Positions 11,896 to 25,129 of a DNA stretch of 64,000 nt are shown piece after piece (positions within the stretch are counted from its first letter, which is position 1; each line of letters opens with the position of its first letter). Source of the stretch: Luscinia megarhynchos (Eukaryota; Chordata; Aves; Passeriformes; Turdidae). Made by a program: the position numbers and the translations under genes. The DNA is taken from NCBI GenBank assembly GCA_034336665.1, contig JAPFBE010000003.1:64151352-64215351 (forward strand), given 5' to 3'. The notes beneath the pieces are model-generated. The model worked only from the letters and a program-made list of their open reading frames with translations, made no database searches and had not been told where the DNA came from.

Positions 11896-12138
11896 TGAAA
11901 GAAAGAAAGGAAAGAAGAAGGAAAGGAAGGGAGGGAGGGAGGAAGGAAGGAAGGAAGGAAGGAAGGGAGGGAGGGAAGGAAGGAAGGAAGGAAGGAAGGA
12001 AGGAAGGAAGGAAGGAAGGAAGGAAGGAAGGAAGGAAGGAAGGAAGGAAGGAAGGAAGGAAGGAAGGAAGGAAGGAAGGAAGGAAGGAAGGGAGGGAGGG
12101 AGGGAGGAAGGAAGGAAGGAAGGAAGGAAGGAAGGAAA
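11896..12138 (+). repeat. GGAA tetranucleotide microsatellite
   Basis: A 243-bp polypurine array that begins as GAAA/GGAA and becomes GGAA with three GGGA blocks near 11926, 11966 and 12090. Between the second and third blocks lies a pure run of 29 GGAA units (11974-12089). GGAA is the ETS-family core, and long GGAA arrays can act as ETS-responsive elements in mammals; nothing shows that this one does. The long frames across it, rich in Lys/Glu/Gly on one strand and Phe/Leu/Pro/Ser on the other, are artefacts of the repeat. Confidence 0.97.
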
Positions 12139-14189
12139 CCCAAATTTCTTCCCTACTGTTTTGTATTCTGCTTCATGTGAAGCCCATCACGCTAAATTTT
12201 CTTAACTGAAACTGTGGTGATTATAAAGAAAGTATAAGCTGTTATAAGGATTCAAAAACTATTTTCAGAAATATTGGTCGCCTTCTTAAAAAATGGACCA
12301 AAAATCTGAGGTGATCTATTGTAATTCTCACACCAACAATTCTGTCTCATTCATTATATACTAGAGTGTGTTGAGATATAAAAAATGAGTCATTTGTCCT
12401 ACTGCTGTTTAGGATTCTTCAGGAACATTGTGATCTCTTATCTCCATGTGTTTGTAGTTAGAGCAGCTAATCTTTGCATTACTGATTTGATCGTAAGACT
12501 TCAAAGGAACAAAATTAATGATGATAAAATAATGTTTAATGGAAAGGGGAAAATGTATTCAGAAGAATAACAAATATATTATACCAAAATTTGTTATTTT
12601 ATTTTCATTAATCATGTATGCTAAACCACAGAAATCTCACAGAATAATTTTGGTTAAAAATGGAGGAAACGATTTATCTCAGCATTTTTTGACCTTTCAT
12701 TTGGTGTTTTAAAAGGAAATTTCAGAACAAAATTGATAAAATATGATTAAATTACATCTAAAAATAACAGTTTTCTTAACAGATATTTTTTGATAAACCT
12801 TGACTTGCTGTTTCTAATTTTTCATTTGACAAAGAAAACAAGAAGATATGTGTTTTATATGGATTAATTCCTTTAAAAAAATGTCAGCACAGCTTGTTAG
12901 CCAGAAGCTAATCATTAGGACAGCTGTAACTGCATTTTCATAATACTATTTGAGAATACACCCAATTACACAAACTGATAGAAGATCTGACTGTTATAAA
13001 ATTATATTATAATGATTGTTTATCCAATAGTTATTGGGAAAAAAAATCAAGTTATATTATCCTATGACAATAAGCACAATTTTATGTACTTTAGTCACTC
13101 AGTCACTCACTCAAGAATTCTTTGGTGGTCCCACCATAGCCTAATTGACACTTCACCTACAGAATGAGGTGGATGCAAAGCTGTGTAAATACATTTTAAG
13201 TACATTGACCTCAACTCAGCATCAAAGGTTTCAGAGATTCTTTAGAGAGTTGGCAAAGACAAGGATATTTCATTGTCATTTCACTAAAGGACACAATCCT
13301 TTCTCATTAGAAATTATCTACAAGAAATATTTAACTAATGAGTCATAAAATTACATGGTTGAGTTTTTTAGAAGGTTTTTAAAATCAAGATTTATAATTC
13401 AACATTTATGTCTAGCTTGAAAAATTCAAAGGCACAAAATTAAAAATTATTCTAACCTTTAAAAAGGTAATATTTTTACAAATATTATCACATTTCCTAT
13501 GTGCTACTAGCAAGGAAATCAATTTCTTTCCCATTTGAAGAATGACAAAAGTAATATTTGCTCTTTTCCAAATACCAGCGAAAGAGAATGAACTAATGAC
13601 AGTGTAATGAACAATATTTGCATTACTGGCATTTCCTGCCTTTTCTGAAACATTAGTAGTAAAACTCAGAAATTTCTATGCTGGCTCACACTTTACCTGT
13701 AACACTGAATTCCTTATCAACAACTAGTTTTTACCTAAGTGTTCAGTAGTGGAAAAAAGTGCAGGAGCAGAAATTAGGCCCCTTTATCCAGAGTTATCAT
13801 CCCTACCTCCACCTTAAGTTCCTGATAAGTATTGGAGGCTGCTAAACTGCACAGTAATATTTTGCATTGCAAATTGACTATTCCCCCAGCTTTTAAGATT
13901 CTGAATTGATGAAAAGATGCCTCAGTCTTGGCAAGGTAACTCTGCCACAGCTGACTGCTGTGTTACAGGGATGACACATTCATTCTAAATGCCCAAAACA
14001 CCCAACACATCTGAGTCAATGTGACACATCACACCGAATTCCTTCCAAAACACCCTGGCAACTGCAGCTTTTACTTAACAATTGGCATCACCAGCAGGTC
14101 AGGGGAGGTGAACCTTCTCTCCTTGGAACAAGTGAGACAAATCTGAAAAACTGCGTTCTGTGCTGGGCTCCTCAGTAAAAGGAGACATG
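12139..14189. other. AT-rich non-genic DNA, nothing recognised
   Basis: Very AT-rich, especially 12500-13500. It has no gene, RNA or family repeat that I can support. A small run of CACTCAGT-like units near 13095-13112 is too short to classify. Confidence 0.5.
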
Positions 14190-14300
14190 GAAATACTGAA
14201 GACAGTCCAGCTGTGAAGATGATGGACTGAAGTGTCTCTCCTCTGAAGAAAGACTTGAGAGAGAGTTGGGATAGTTCAGCCTGGAGAAGAGAATATTTCC
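14190..14300 (+). mobile_element. CR1 LINE internal fragment (ORF2 C-terminal region)
   Basis: The sense strand contains CTCCTCTGAAGAAAGACTTG, then GAGAGAGTTGGGATAGTTCA, then GCCTGGAGAAGAGA. This corresponds to the CR1 ORF2 block SYEERLRELGLFSLEKRR; here it reads EERLERELG, a stop codon, then FSLEKR. The in-frame stop and loss of similarity on both sides show a decayed internal fragment without its 3' UTR. No gene function remains. Confidence 0.85.
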
Positions 14301-17300
14301 TGCTGTGAATGCAAGTTGGTCCTGTTTACTCTGGGTGTCTTACATTGACAAGCTCAGAAAATAAAAACACACATTTCGAGAGAGCTCAGGTGTCTGGAGG
14401 TGTCACTTCTGTGTGAGTTTACCAGGATGGCCAGTCCACTGCAAACTGCTGTACAACTTTATAGAATATAAAAGCATTCATTGAGTATTTCCATCACACA
14501 AAAGCACTGCTAATCTTCAGCAGGTCTAGAAAAGCAGCAAGCTAATGAAACCATATTTTACATTTTTTCTTTTTCTTTTTATCACCCTCAGTCATATTTA
14601 ACAAGTTCACCAATTGGGAATCTCCTCCAGCTGTGGTCTCTTGTAGTAAGCTTCAGATGTTTTAATTGTAACTCCATATAAGAATGAGGGCAGAAGCTTT
14701 TTCTCCTGGCATTTTTCTCAGAAGAACCTTTAGACAGCCCATTGCAGAGAAGCGAGATCTGTGCCTTCCCAGAAATCGAATAACTTCCATGCCATTTCTT
14801 TACACAGCTGGGCTCAGGGCTCCCATTCCTTGGAGTGCATCACTGAAAGCAAACTCTGAGAGGTAACAGTTTGTACCCAGCACATACATCACTGATGTGC
14901 ACATTCATCAGAGCCATGCAAACAGAGCATGAAGGAACTGGCCTTGGGTATTAACAAGCTACCTCTTCCCTTCCCTGCTATAACTTTCTCACAGTCTCAA
15001 ACTATGATCTGTTACCATTTTCATTAAGCATGAATATACATCCTTAGCACACAGTAATTAGCTCTTCTCTTGCCATTCATCAAAGAAATGCTGTAAATCA
15101 GCCTGCAAAAGAAAATTAACTCCTGGAGGGAAGTTCCAAGTTGCACCAATGTAAATGTTACAGGGCTTCAGGAGGTTAAGGGAATTTTTGTGTGAAACTG
15201 AGAGAACTTGGCTTACTTATTCTGCTTTGCAGTATGCTGATAACTTTCACACAGTAAGATACCCATTAAATCACTAGGCCAAATAGCTTCCTAGCCTGGA
15301 GGCTGGCTAAAATCCAGGAAGGAGCTTATGCATTTAATATGACACTTAAATGGAATTTAGCTTCATAAATCCCAAGTTGTCACTGAGAAAAAGCCATTTC
15401 AGTGGTCAGATCACCTAAAGCTAAAAGTATGCAGGTTCTGTGGGTACTTTGTTCTTTTACTTTGAAGATCTTCGGTATCTGAGCACTTCAGAGCTCAGTA
15501 AACTGACACCTATCCTATCCCTCATTTGAAATCCACATGTTCATCTGCTTAAGCTGACTGACAGATCTGATCTGTTAGGTCTGATAATTATGAAAGTGTT
15601 TTGGCTAAAACATGCTAAGCTAGAATAGTGGCATTTCTTCTTCTTAAAACTGTAAAAGAAAGCGAGGAAGACTATAATGGTGGCAGGCATCTTTTACCTA
15701 GAAACTGTCCTCACTGAGGAAAGAAAAGACTTGGATTTTACCACAGTCTGTAGAGGTTTATATCTGCTTCTATGAGACTTTCTCTGCTAGAGTGAGGCAC
15801 TCTGCACCTGTCCTTTTGAAGCTTTACCACATTAAAGTACACAGGGTGATGGAAAGAGAGCAGGCAAAATACTTGGGGCCAGTTCATGTGTGTAACATCC
15901 CACTAAGGCTAAGTCCTGCATACAGGTCCTTGCTGCTAAATTCACTTTATACATATTTGTCATATATTCAGCATAATCTGGACAAAATAAAGGAGTGGTT
16001 GTGGAAAATCTTCCCTTCCCTGTTGAATGCAGTGCTGATCTACACAGCTCCTTCTGATATTCGTCGAGCACAGCAGCTCCTCAAGCCTTTGTTGCAAAAT
16101 ACTAAGTTTTCAAAAAAGGAGGAGGAGGGGGAAATAAATCATGAGTCATTACACAGAATATTCTGTACCCTTGTGCTTAAGGCCTCTGTTTAGAAAAGTA
16201 AGCATGGGTTTGTGTGTTTGTGTGATCTGCCCTGGAGGGGTGACCCCTGGAAGCACTGCAGTGCAAGGCCAGGGCTGCGCCTGCCAGAAAGCTGACGAGT
16301 GCTCTCTGAAGGCACTGGGCTTCAATTCAGGCAGAGCACTCGCTTGGACTCAGCCCAGTGTGCTAATTTATGAACTGAAAAGGGTCTGGGAATCCACTCC
16401 ATAAATCCCAAGCTAATAGTAGAATATTCATACCTACAAGCTAAGCACATAACAGACTCCTAAAATGAAGTTCATTAGACCCGGTTTCTTTCATATATAA
16501 AATTCAGATAGCATGCTAATTTCTTTAATCCCACGTGCTTTTCTCATACCTGGTCACAGGGATTTCCCTTTTACTGGTATTGAATTCCATGGTAGGAATG
16601 TGCCCTTGCTGCTTTCCCATTCCTTGTCAGCCTACCTGGCTCCACTGCCACAGAAATGCTTAGACAGCCAAGTCAAGCAGCACCTCTTCCACATACATTA
16701 AAACAGACAGGTATGTTATCTTCCACACCCCATATCATGCCCTCAAAAGCAGTTGCTGTAAACATTGTAGATAATTTTCCTGAGCTTTATGACCAATGTT
16801 GTAATTGAATTTTGTAAGGCAGAGATGCCAGGGCAAAGCACTCTCAGTTTCCCTGACAACATTTTGTCACCTTGCCTCTTTCACTATAGTATCCAGCCTC
16901 CAGGAGGTGTTGGGTCATATCACAATACTCCAGAATGTTATTAGTTTTACAAATTTATTGAAGCTTTTATGATTTCCAGAAAGTAAAATTTTCACAATGC
17001 ACATTCCACTTCCTTAGATGTGCATCAAAATTTGTAGCCTAATGCCATCCTGAATTTTAACAATATTTAATAAATAATAAAATTAGATAATTACATGCCA
17101 TAAACAGCAGCCATTACTTAACTGCAGCAACACTACAGCAGAATGGGAGATAAGCAGGACCCTGATACAAAATTCAAATTATTTCAAACATTTATAGAGT
17201 GACTATTCCCTTCTGGACAGTACTTGAACATTTAGAGGTTTGAAATCACTACTTGTATAAGTGCATCCAAAAAAAAGTCTCATCTCTGCATGCAGATGGT

Positions 17301-17886
17301 TTTAGAATCAGAAAGATCAACATTATTGGCCTCATGGAGCAGAAAGATGACTGCATCTGAAACTGCATCTAATAAAAACAACAGCAGCAACAAGCAGTGA
17401 CCTGGTAACTGTGTAAGATATAAGGAGAAGTAGGGTACTGAAACAGTATGGAACATTTCTAATAGGTCTTGTAAAAATTGATTCCAAAGTCAAAAAACTA
17501 TGCAGAAAGAAACAAGGAAGCTCTGGAGATTTACTGGTGTCTTTGTTGATAGTTATTTTCTGTAAAAAATACATTTGAAACATCAGTCTAAAATGTGGGT
17601 ACAGTTAAAGATAAATAAACTATCAGAATATATAAAGAAAAGGAAAACTAAATGAAACATAATATTTGCTGTGAAAGCAAAACCAGATTGCAGGCTGTAC
17701 TTAGGTTAAATTGTGATTTATTTGTTTTCTGTTGGTAGACTTGCATTGCTTTGGGGACAACATACCAGTGGGAAATCAGAGGGAGTCTGGATTTTAAACT
17801 TGTACCTAACAAAGGAAGGCTAAGAAATGTTCAACTTAGTTTTATTGAGAAAGGTGCTCCTAGTAGTATTAGAGCTGTTATCTTTT

Positions 17887-17917
17887 TAAATGAAAAAAAA
17901 AAAAAACAAAAAAAACC
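17887..17917 (+). repeat. poly-A rich stretch
   Basis: A run of about fifteen A broken by a C, continuing A-rich. I looked upstream for a processed pseudogene that this could be the tail of and recognised none. Confidence 0.7.
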
Positions 17918-18880
17918 AAACCGCTTATGAAAGATATAATTATTGAAGACTTACACTGCATGTTTGAAGAACTACATTCCAGAAGACCATTCTTAAAAAG
18001 ATTATCAAGAGCAAATGAAGAATAATTTCACTGTGACTACAGCAAGTGGGTGGAACTCTCAGCCAGACATGTTATACTAAGCAGAAACATAGCTCATGGC
18101 CCTGGACACTGAATCATACTCAAGTGTTGTGATTTGATCAGTCTTATGTCCAACAGCATTGTGTTTGCTTCCCATGTCCTATTTCAGAGGTATTTCAAAC
18201 TATATCTGGATTAAATCTGGTGGGATTAAAAAGTGGCCTGTTGGTTCCAGTGGATATTTGGATACAGGCCAGATTCAGTGTGGAGTAAGCTGACCTGTGC
18301 CAGTGTCTCACTGCAGCCCAGCTGGCCTGTCAGGCTGAAGAATCCCTCTGATCTAATCTATTTGTTTTGTCTTTGGAGTGATTGCTACTAAATAGCACCA
18401 TTTTTTTCATTTACTATGATTTATAGGGTAAAATATTTCACCAAATTTTCATCTTTTCATCTTTGTCATACACCACTGTGTATGAGTATACTTCTGGAAC
18501 AAGTAGCAGATGTTCACATATTAGTGTGATTTTATTTAACTTAATTTTAAAATATTTTAAGGTTTTCTCCTTTTTGCTGGCTTCAGGCTCATTACCTGTC
18601 TCACCTTTTATTTTTCTTGAAGAGAATAGTAGAGATGCTTTAACACTTTGGGAGACTGATGAGGAAGCAAGAAAATATGTAGTAGAATGAAAAATGTTTG
18701 GCTCATGAACAATGCAGCAACAGAAATTTCCACAGAACAATTAATTTAGTGAAAATTGTATATAAAATAATAAAAATTGTGATTCTTAAAGTCCCAATTT
18801 TGGTGTGATGCACTTTCAGCAAATCCTGATTACTTCCAAGAGAGGATAATGTAGATAATGTTGACACTGAGAAATGTCTA

Positions 18881-18907
18881 TATCATATCTATCTGTATCA
18901 TATCTAT
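18881..18907 (+). repeat. 12-bp direct repeat
   Basis: TATCATATCTAT occurs twice exactly, separated by CTG. A minor local duplication in AT-rich DNA. Confidence 0.7.
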
Positions 18908-20965
18908 GATAATGACAGGGGCTTTTTAAATTTAGTTAAAAATTTGCTGCAACATCAAGTGCTTCAGAGGCTCACTTTTGCTGAGCTGCAGCTGTGAAAA
19001 TGCTGCCTTCCCATCCTCTCATACAACCCTCAGCCTTTACTATTTTTTCCTACTGTAATCTGCACGGAGAACTTTTACCTTAGTTCTGCACTCATGGCAT
19101 AGAAACCATGTTATGATTTAATTTGCAGAAGGTTTGTTGGACAAAATTTCATAGTAGCATGTGCAGCCTCCCATTAGTGACAAAGATTAACTGGATAAAG
19201 GCTTCTCCTGCAACCTAGGCAATAACATTAGGCTACTCCTGATTAGGAAGATATGTCCTCCAGTTGAAATTGCTGATTTACCATAGTTAAATGAAACAGA
19301 TGTCTAAGAAATGTGGGCAGCATCCACCCCTAGACCTCTAATGACAGGGTGAAACAGAACATGAGGGGTGCAATATATATAATTACATTGTGCTACCATC
19401 TATATTTGCCATTACGCTTTTCAGCCACTGAAATAATTCTCCTTTCTCTCATGGTGGATGGGAAAGAAAACCAACACACAATACTGTTAGGCTTCATGCC
19501 TCCACAAGTCTTTTGACACTGTTGTGAAATTTCCATGTGCAAGCCAAGGAAATGTGGGAATAGAGGAAATCATGACAAGGTGGACACATGTTTGAAGAGT
19601 GATTCTCAAAGTCATTAGCCATGATTTTTCCTGAAGTGCTTGACACATTTATCTTAGGATCCCATAAATACATTTACTGGCTTCAGTTAATAACTTCCTG
19701 AAATACTAGGGAAAATAATAGAATATTTCTATAAAATTGGTGGGTTGCACCAAACTGAGAGGCTGAAAAACACATTGAAGAACTTAGATACATGACCTGG
19801 CAGAAGAGACTGATTAGGATGCAGAAGGTCACTAACATTTTAAAAAATTAGTAACAAATATGATTCTCCTATTAAAAAAAAGAGAGCAGATTCTGTGATC
19901 CATTAAAAAGTATGGGTTAATAAAACATTCAGGAAAATTATTGGCTAATTGATTTTAACAAAGCAAACAAAGGATGAGAAAACTGAGAAGGAACTAGGCT
20001 TTTTCTTTGTGGAGAGAAGGACAAACTAGGGTGCCAGCTGGAATGGGAGGGAATAAAGAAAGACAGTAATGGTACTGTAAGGATGCCAACCAGTTCTACT
20101 GGCAACCAGGAGATACAGGATGGATTTAGGCTATCTGCAGAGATCATGGAATCCATTTCATGGAGGCAGCAAAAACCTGCCTGGTTCTTCTTTAGCACAA
20201 CAGGCAGACCAAAACAGATTAGTTTTCTTCTTTTATTTTCTGAACCCTGCACCTTAAAAGCAAAAGTTAAGAGATAAATATGCTACGGTTTTAAAAATTA
20301 TGCCTGGATGAGACAAAAGGTTTCTTTAATGTGTTTGAATCTGCCATTGCTCCAAAAGCCCTGGAGTTTATATGGGTATTGTAGCAGACCTTTCTATCCA
20401 TGCCCACCTTTAAAAGGCTGGGGACTGTGCTACTGTCTCAGCCATACCAGTGGCACACAAGCTGCTGCCTCTTGTGCTCTCCCTCTTCAACACCCTTTGC
20501 TTGGTGCATCTTCAAGCTGAAGACTTGCAGCTGACAAAAGCATCAGAGATCAGAGACATGAGAAAACAAACAAGAATAAATAGAATAAAGCTAGAAAGGG
20601 CCAGAAGGACCACAACAGCCTGTTCTACAAGATGAAGTCAGTGTCAGGGAATGCACTTTTAAACTGGGTTGTGAAACCACCTTCTGACTTCCTGTTCCTT
20701 TTGAGTGTAAACACAGAGCAGATCACTCTGCTCTGGGACTCAATTTATACAGAAGTCTTATTGCAATTCTACACCAGCCTTTTTCACCTCCCTGTGCCAC
20801 CTGTGGCTGCTAATGGCCTTTGTTGTGATGTCAATGTTCTGGTTTATCTCATTTGATTTATTTGTCCTCAAGAGATTTTCCTCTTATTTTAATATCTAAA
20901 AAAGCCAGCAGAAAATATTTTTTAGTGCCAGTGTTGACCATTGCCTGTATTGAAACTTTGTGAGA

Positions 20966-21017
20966 ATTTTCTATTTATTTGTTTCTTTCTATTTGTATTT
21001 CTTTATTTCTATTTTAC
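20966..21017 (+). repeat. T-rich imperfect repeat
   Basis: Imperfect reiteration of TTTCTATTT-type units. Low-complexity DNA without further meaning. Confidence 0.55.
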
Positions 21018-24000
21018 TAGTGAATTAGTAATCCCAGGAAATAGACTTTTACTGTGAAAGTAATTAGATAGATGTAAATGCGTGCCCCTGGTACTTTTTA
21101 CTTAGGAGCCTTATAAAAAAATTAATAAAGCACTGCTTTAAGTGAATATTAAAGGCATAATTTATTTTTTTTACTACTACTGCCATAGTATAGCCAGCCT
21201 CAGAAGAGGCAAATCTCTAAAATGATAATTAAAATTCTAAACTGATAATTAAAAGCTTAATTTCATCTAGGATTAGAAATTAGGATTTTGTACTGTTATG
21301 TGTAAATGTACTAAACTCTGGAGAACAACCACGAGAAAGGATAATCAGTTCCCACATTTCAGAGGAAGTCTATTTATTTTTCATTGAAAGACCAATCAAA
21401 TATTTATTTTTCTTTCTCTCAAATGAATTTTGTTGGCAGCTAACTCTGAGTTCAGTCACACAAATTGTCAATTCAATATTCAGCCCAAGGGACATAAACA
21501 TCTGGAAAGGTGAATGGAAATTAATTGCAAAAAAGGAAAAGAGAATTCCTTCTCCTGCTGAAGAGAATTTCCTTTTTAGAAATGCCTGAAGGAGGTTTAG
21601 ATTTGCATCAATTACTGCCTACCCTCTCTCAGACCATGCCTGTAAATGAATTGCTTATTCCCTAAATTTTGGGGAAGAAACTTCTACCTGAGCTGTGTGA
21701 AGAAAGGTTCAGATGGCTGGAAGCTCAAAAGGAGGAAGGTAAATCAGCAAAGTAACCCTCAAAAATGGTAATCATCAGGTAAAGTGCTTATCAATGATAA
21801 CTGATAAACAAATTTTCATACACTAACATGTATGCATCAGTTGATTTAAGCGGCCTATTGTAAAGAAGCAATAAAGATATTTGTAGAAGTGTTTTCCTTA
21901 TTTAAATCTGTGCTTCGATCACTGGGCTCATCCCAGTATTGTGTGACTCCGAGAAGCTTCCATGGAAATGACCTGGCAGAAATTTTACATGTGTGCAAAT
22001 ATCATCATCTACCCACAAGCAGTTTTTCTCTATGTTTATGAAGAGTACTACTCTAAGGTTAAGGATTTCCTGCACAAAAATGATGATATGGCTTTCTGCC
22101 TATGAAGCCAGTATAAATTGTTGCATCGTGCTCCTTTGTGAGGTGATGCATAGATAGCCACAGTCAAAAGAGAATGGCAAAACTCCAAAAGAGTTCCAAA
22201 AAACCAAGTTTGCTAAGTTTTACTAACAAACTACACACTCAGCATGGAAATTGGTATAAGTTTTGTGCCTATCCTCTGACAACAAGAGAAATAAAAGAAT
22301 AAAAAGTTAGAGGCAAGAAGCAGAGTGTGAGAGAGGCATCAGATAGGAGGGGAAAGATCACCAGTCCTGGGTCCATGGATTCATGGGGGCAAGATTTCCC
22401 TCTCTTGGGATTAGGTTTCTTGCTCTTCATGTAAATGAGCGAGCCTGAGCAGTGCATTCTTCTGGACCTTTCTGGGCATGGGCAAATTGATTTGGTCTGA
22501 GTTCAGTCTTCTAATAAATACACACATACTGTAAGATAATTGTACATCTAGAGTTAATTTTACAGATGATAAAACCTACTGAAGACTACCAGAAACAGAA
22601 TCTGTCTTTGGAGCTGAATAATGTAAGGCAACAGCCAGGGTACAGACGACTGGGAGGCAGCTGTTAAAAAAGAAAAAAAAGAGAGGGGGAAAGTAATAAT
22701 TCTCTTTTTAAGAGAAAGAAATTATATGAGCCTTCAGAGAAGGCAGGCTAATCTCTAATTTCAAAATAGACAGTTTGGAAGGGTTTATGAACTGCTGGTT
22801 TCAGAAAACAACTGGATCATCTGCAATGCTGATTTACTCAAAGGAATATTACAACTTAAAATTAATTTGTGCAGTAATATTTTTATTGTACTACCTTACT
22901 GAAAAGTAACCGGATATAAATATTCAGTTACATCATTAAATTGTGCTGCCTCAGTTACTTGTGACATTCTCTTCAATAAAGCATTACTCAGTGCATGAAC
23001 AGTCCTCAGTAGTTCACAAGTGGGGCAGGGCAGTTTTTGATTATTTTTCTTTAGTGACTCAAGCTATAAAAAATCTGTGTTAATATATGGTGCACCATAA
23101 AAATTATCTGTGGTTTTGAAAAATATTTTAAATTTTCTCCATCTAAAGAGATTTACAAAAATATCTGAATATTCCATTTCTTACTAAGGCACATGATCTG
23201 TTTTGAGCATTTTAAAAGAATTTGGCATGCTTGACAACAGTTAATGTAAATAAAGTGTACATTGATCTAAAAGGAATATACATTAATTCAATAATGCCAT
23301 GATTATTTCTTTGTCATTGCTTTCTCTTGATACAGCTTCAAGGTAGGAAATTAAAAGTTTAGGACAAAATAATCAAGAAAGAAGAAGAAAGAGGGATGAA
23401 AGTTCCAACATAAGGGTGCCATAAATTAGAAGAGAAAACCAGAGAATCTGAGACTAAATTTACAGAGATATTACCTCCCCACCCTCTGGAACTGTGCTGT
23501 GCTTTAGCTTGCAGAAATAGGAAAGAGAGGAAGGTACATCTCTCTCTCAACCTAACCACAGACATGTCTCAGCTCAATAGGATTAAGGGTGATTTCCTGA
23601 CTGTCTCTTGGGGAACTTGGAGGTGTTTTATGGCTAAATACCTGACTTAGGGCTGTGCCTAACAGATTCGTTTTTGCCTTGAATTAATATAGAAGAATGT
23701 TTTCCATTTAGTAGCTCCAGACTGTTGCTCCAGCCATCTGGCAACTATTCCTGTACATATTTAACATTCTATTTTCTTGATTTTATGAAAGGAACTATTT
23801 GCATAGTAGTTTCAAAGTACAATTTTTTTAATGCACAAGCAGTATTTCAAAAAGTATTTCAAGAGCTCATGGGTAAAAGAAAACACCATTGAAATGCTCA
23901 AGGTGCAAGGTTTTACAGACAGATGTTTTTTAAAAATACTTATTTCCACAGACTACAATTCCTCAATATCATGAAGATCTCAGATACCCTGTATGCAATA

Positions 24001-24239
24001 AGGCAGGTTACAAATTTTAATGTACAAATTGCATTTCGAAAGCTCATGTGTGGATCAAAAACTGCTGGATAGTTGTTCAGTAGAGTAGAATTTCCAGGAA
24101 GTTTTCCCAAATGTCATATTTATTCATATGGACTACAGTAACATCATAATCTCCAAAATTATTAAGACCAATTATTATGGCAGGTACTGAAACAGATGTT
24201 CAGATTCTGTCAGAGAAATCAGGCAATTGCAAGTGAAGT

Positions 24240-24515
24240 AATATGGTGCAGGACCATAGAAATGTTGCCTGGAAGAGGTCTCTAGAGATGGCACAATCCA
24301 ATCTCCTGCCTAAAGTGGGATTATAGCTAAAACCATGCCTGGTCAGCCAGGGTTTTGTATAAATTCTTGAAAATCTCCAAAAACAGAGATTGTATATCCC
24401 TTCTGAAATGAACATTTTTCTTTATGTTTAATCTAAATTTCATGTGTTGCAATTAGTCAACACTGTCCCTTACTGAAGATAATAAAGGAAGCTGGCACTA
24501 CAAAAATTAAGCTTC
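24240..24515 (-). mobile_element. old CR1 LINE 3' region
   Basis: Read on the plus strand this is the antisense of the CR1 3' region: TGGAAGAGGTCTCTAGAGAT, then CAATCCAATCTCCTGCC, then CAGGGTTTTGTATAAATTCT, TGAAAATCTCCAAAAACAGA, and finally TTTTTCTTTATGTTTAATCT with AAATTTCATGTGTTGCAATT. The family order (GAGACCTCTAGAGATCATCTAGTCCAA, then the GAATATCTCCAAGGATGGAGA block, then TTTTTCCTTATGTTTAAATGG) is kept, but substitutions are many and the GGGCAACCTGTTCCAGTG section is largely gone. The element's 3' end is on the low-coordinate side and no octamers survive. Its divergence makes it one of the older CR1 copies here. The right boundary is approximate. Confidence 0.85.
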
Positions 24516-25129
24516 ACAGCCTCCTCTCTATATATTGAGCAAACTTCCTTCACTGAGTGCTAATTGCAATATGGTAAAGCATAACATTTTCTTGAAATTG
24601 GATTTCTCCTGGAAGATATTTCAAGTCTCACTGGAGAATATCAAAATTTCTAAAGATGAAACCTGAAGTTGAAAGATGAAATAGTGGATTCAAAGACTCT
24701 TATAGGACCCTTCAATTTTGAGTTACTCTGTACAGAGACAGCTCTGCCCATGAATGTGTGTCTCCTTCTTATTAGACACTTTGAGCTTTTCCTTTTTTGC
24801 AACAGAGTACAAACGTTGGATACTTTTCCAGCATCCACACAACACATCAGGAAATTTGGGCCAGGATTAGAAAGTTTATATATCCAGCAGGTCTTCCTGC
24901 TTAATTCTACTAATCCCTGTCATGTCATATTTAAAAGTAGACAGCTCCAGCCCACTAATACTAGCAAGAATGAAGGGCCACAAGTCAAAAGCATGTTTCA
25001 CCTCTGGATTCAGATTATAGATCCAAGTGTGGCTTTCTAAACATTATGAAATTCAGGCTCCTCTTAACCTTTTTTTGGTGAGGGTGCCCATCACTGAAGA
25101 GACACACAAACTCGCAGTGCAGATAATGG

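Larger units (their letters stand above)
14301..24239. other. long non-genic interval
   Basis: Almost 10 kb with no supportable gene. It contains a 133-codon unrecognised open frame at 15792-16193, a poly-A stretch near 17887-17917, a repeated TATCATATCTAT 12-mer at 18881-18907, a T-rich tract at 20966-21017 and a purine tract near 22664-22694. Weak CR1-like wording near 19735 and 20590 is too short to call. An exon-like splice-site pair at 14808-14862 is discussed under findings. Confidence 0.45.

Noticed and set aside
11853..12209. Open frames of about 100 codons on both strands over the GGAA array
   Set aside because: The translations are pure repeats (Lys/Glu/Gly or Phe/Leu/Pro/Ser). They are artefacts of a tetranucleotide array with no stop codon in any frame.
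15792..16193. 133-codon open frame, plus strand
   Set aside because: No recognisable domain and no start or splice context that I can defend; such lengths are expected by chance in a window of this size.
19735..19830. CACCAAACTGAGAGGC, faintly like the CR1 TKLGG region
   Set aside because: The frame is broken repeatedly and the neighbouring CR1 landmarks are missing; too weak to call.
20565..20630. GCTAGAAAGGGCCAGAAGGAC, faintly like an old CR1 3' end
   Set aside because: The following ATCATCTAGTC-type block is absent, so it may be chance.
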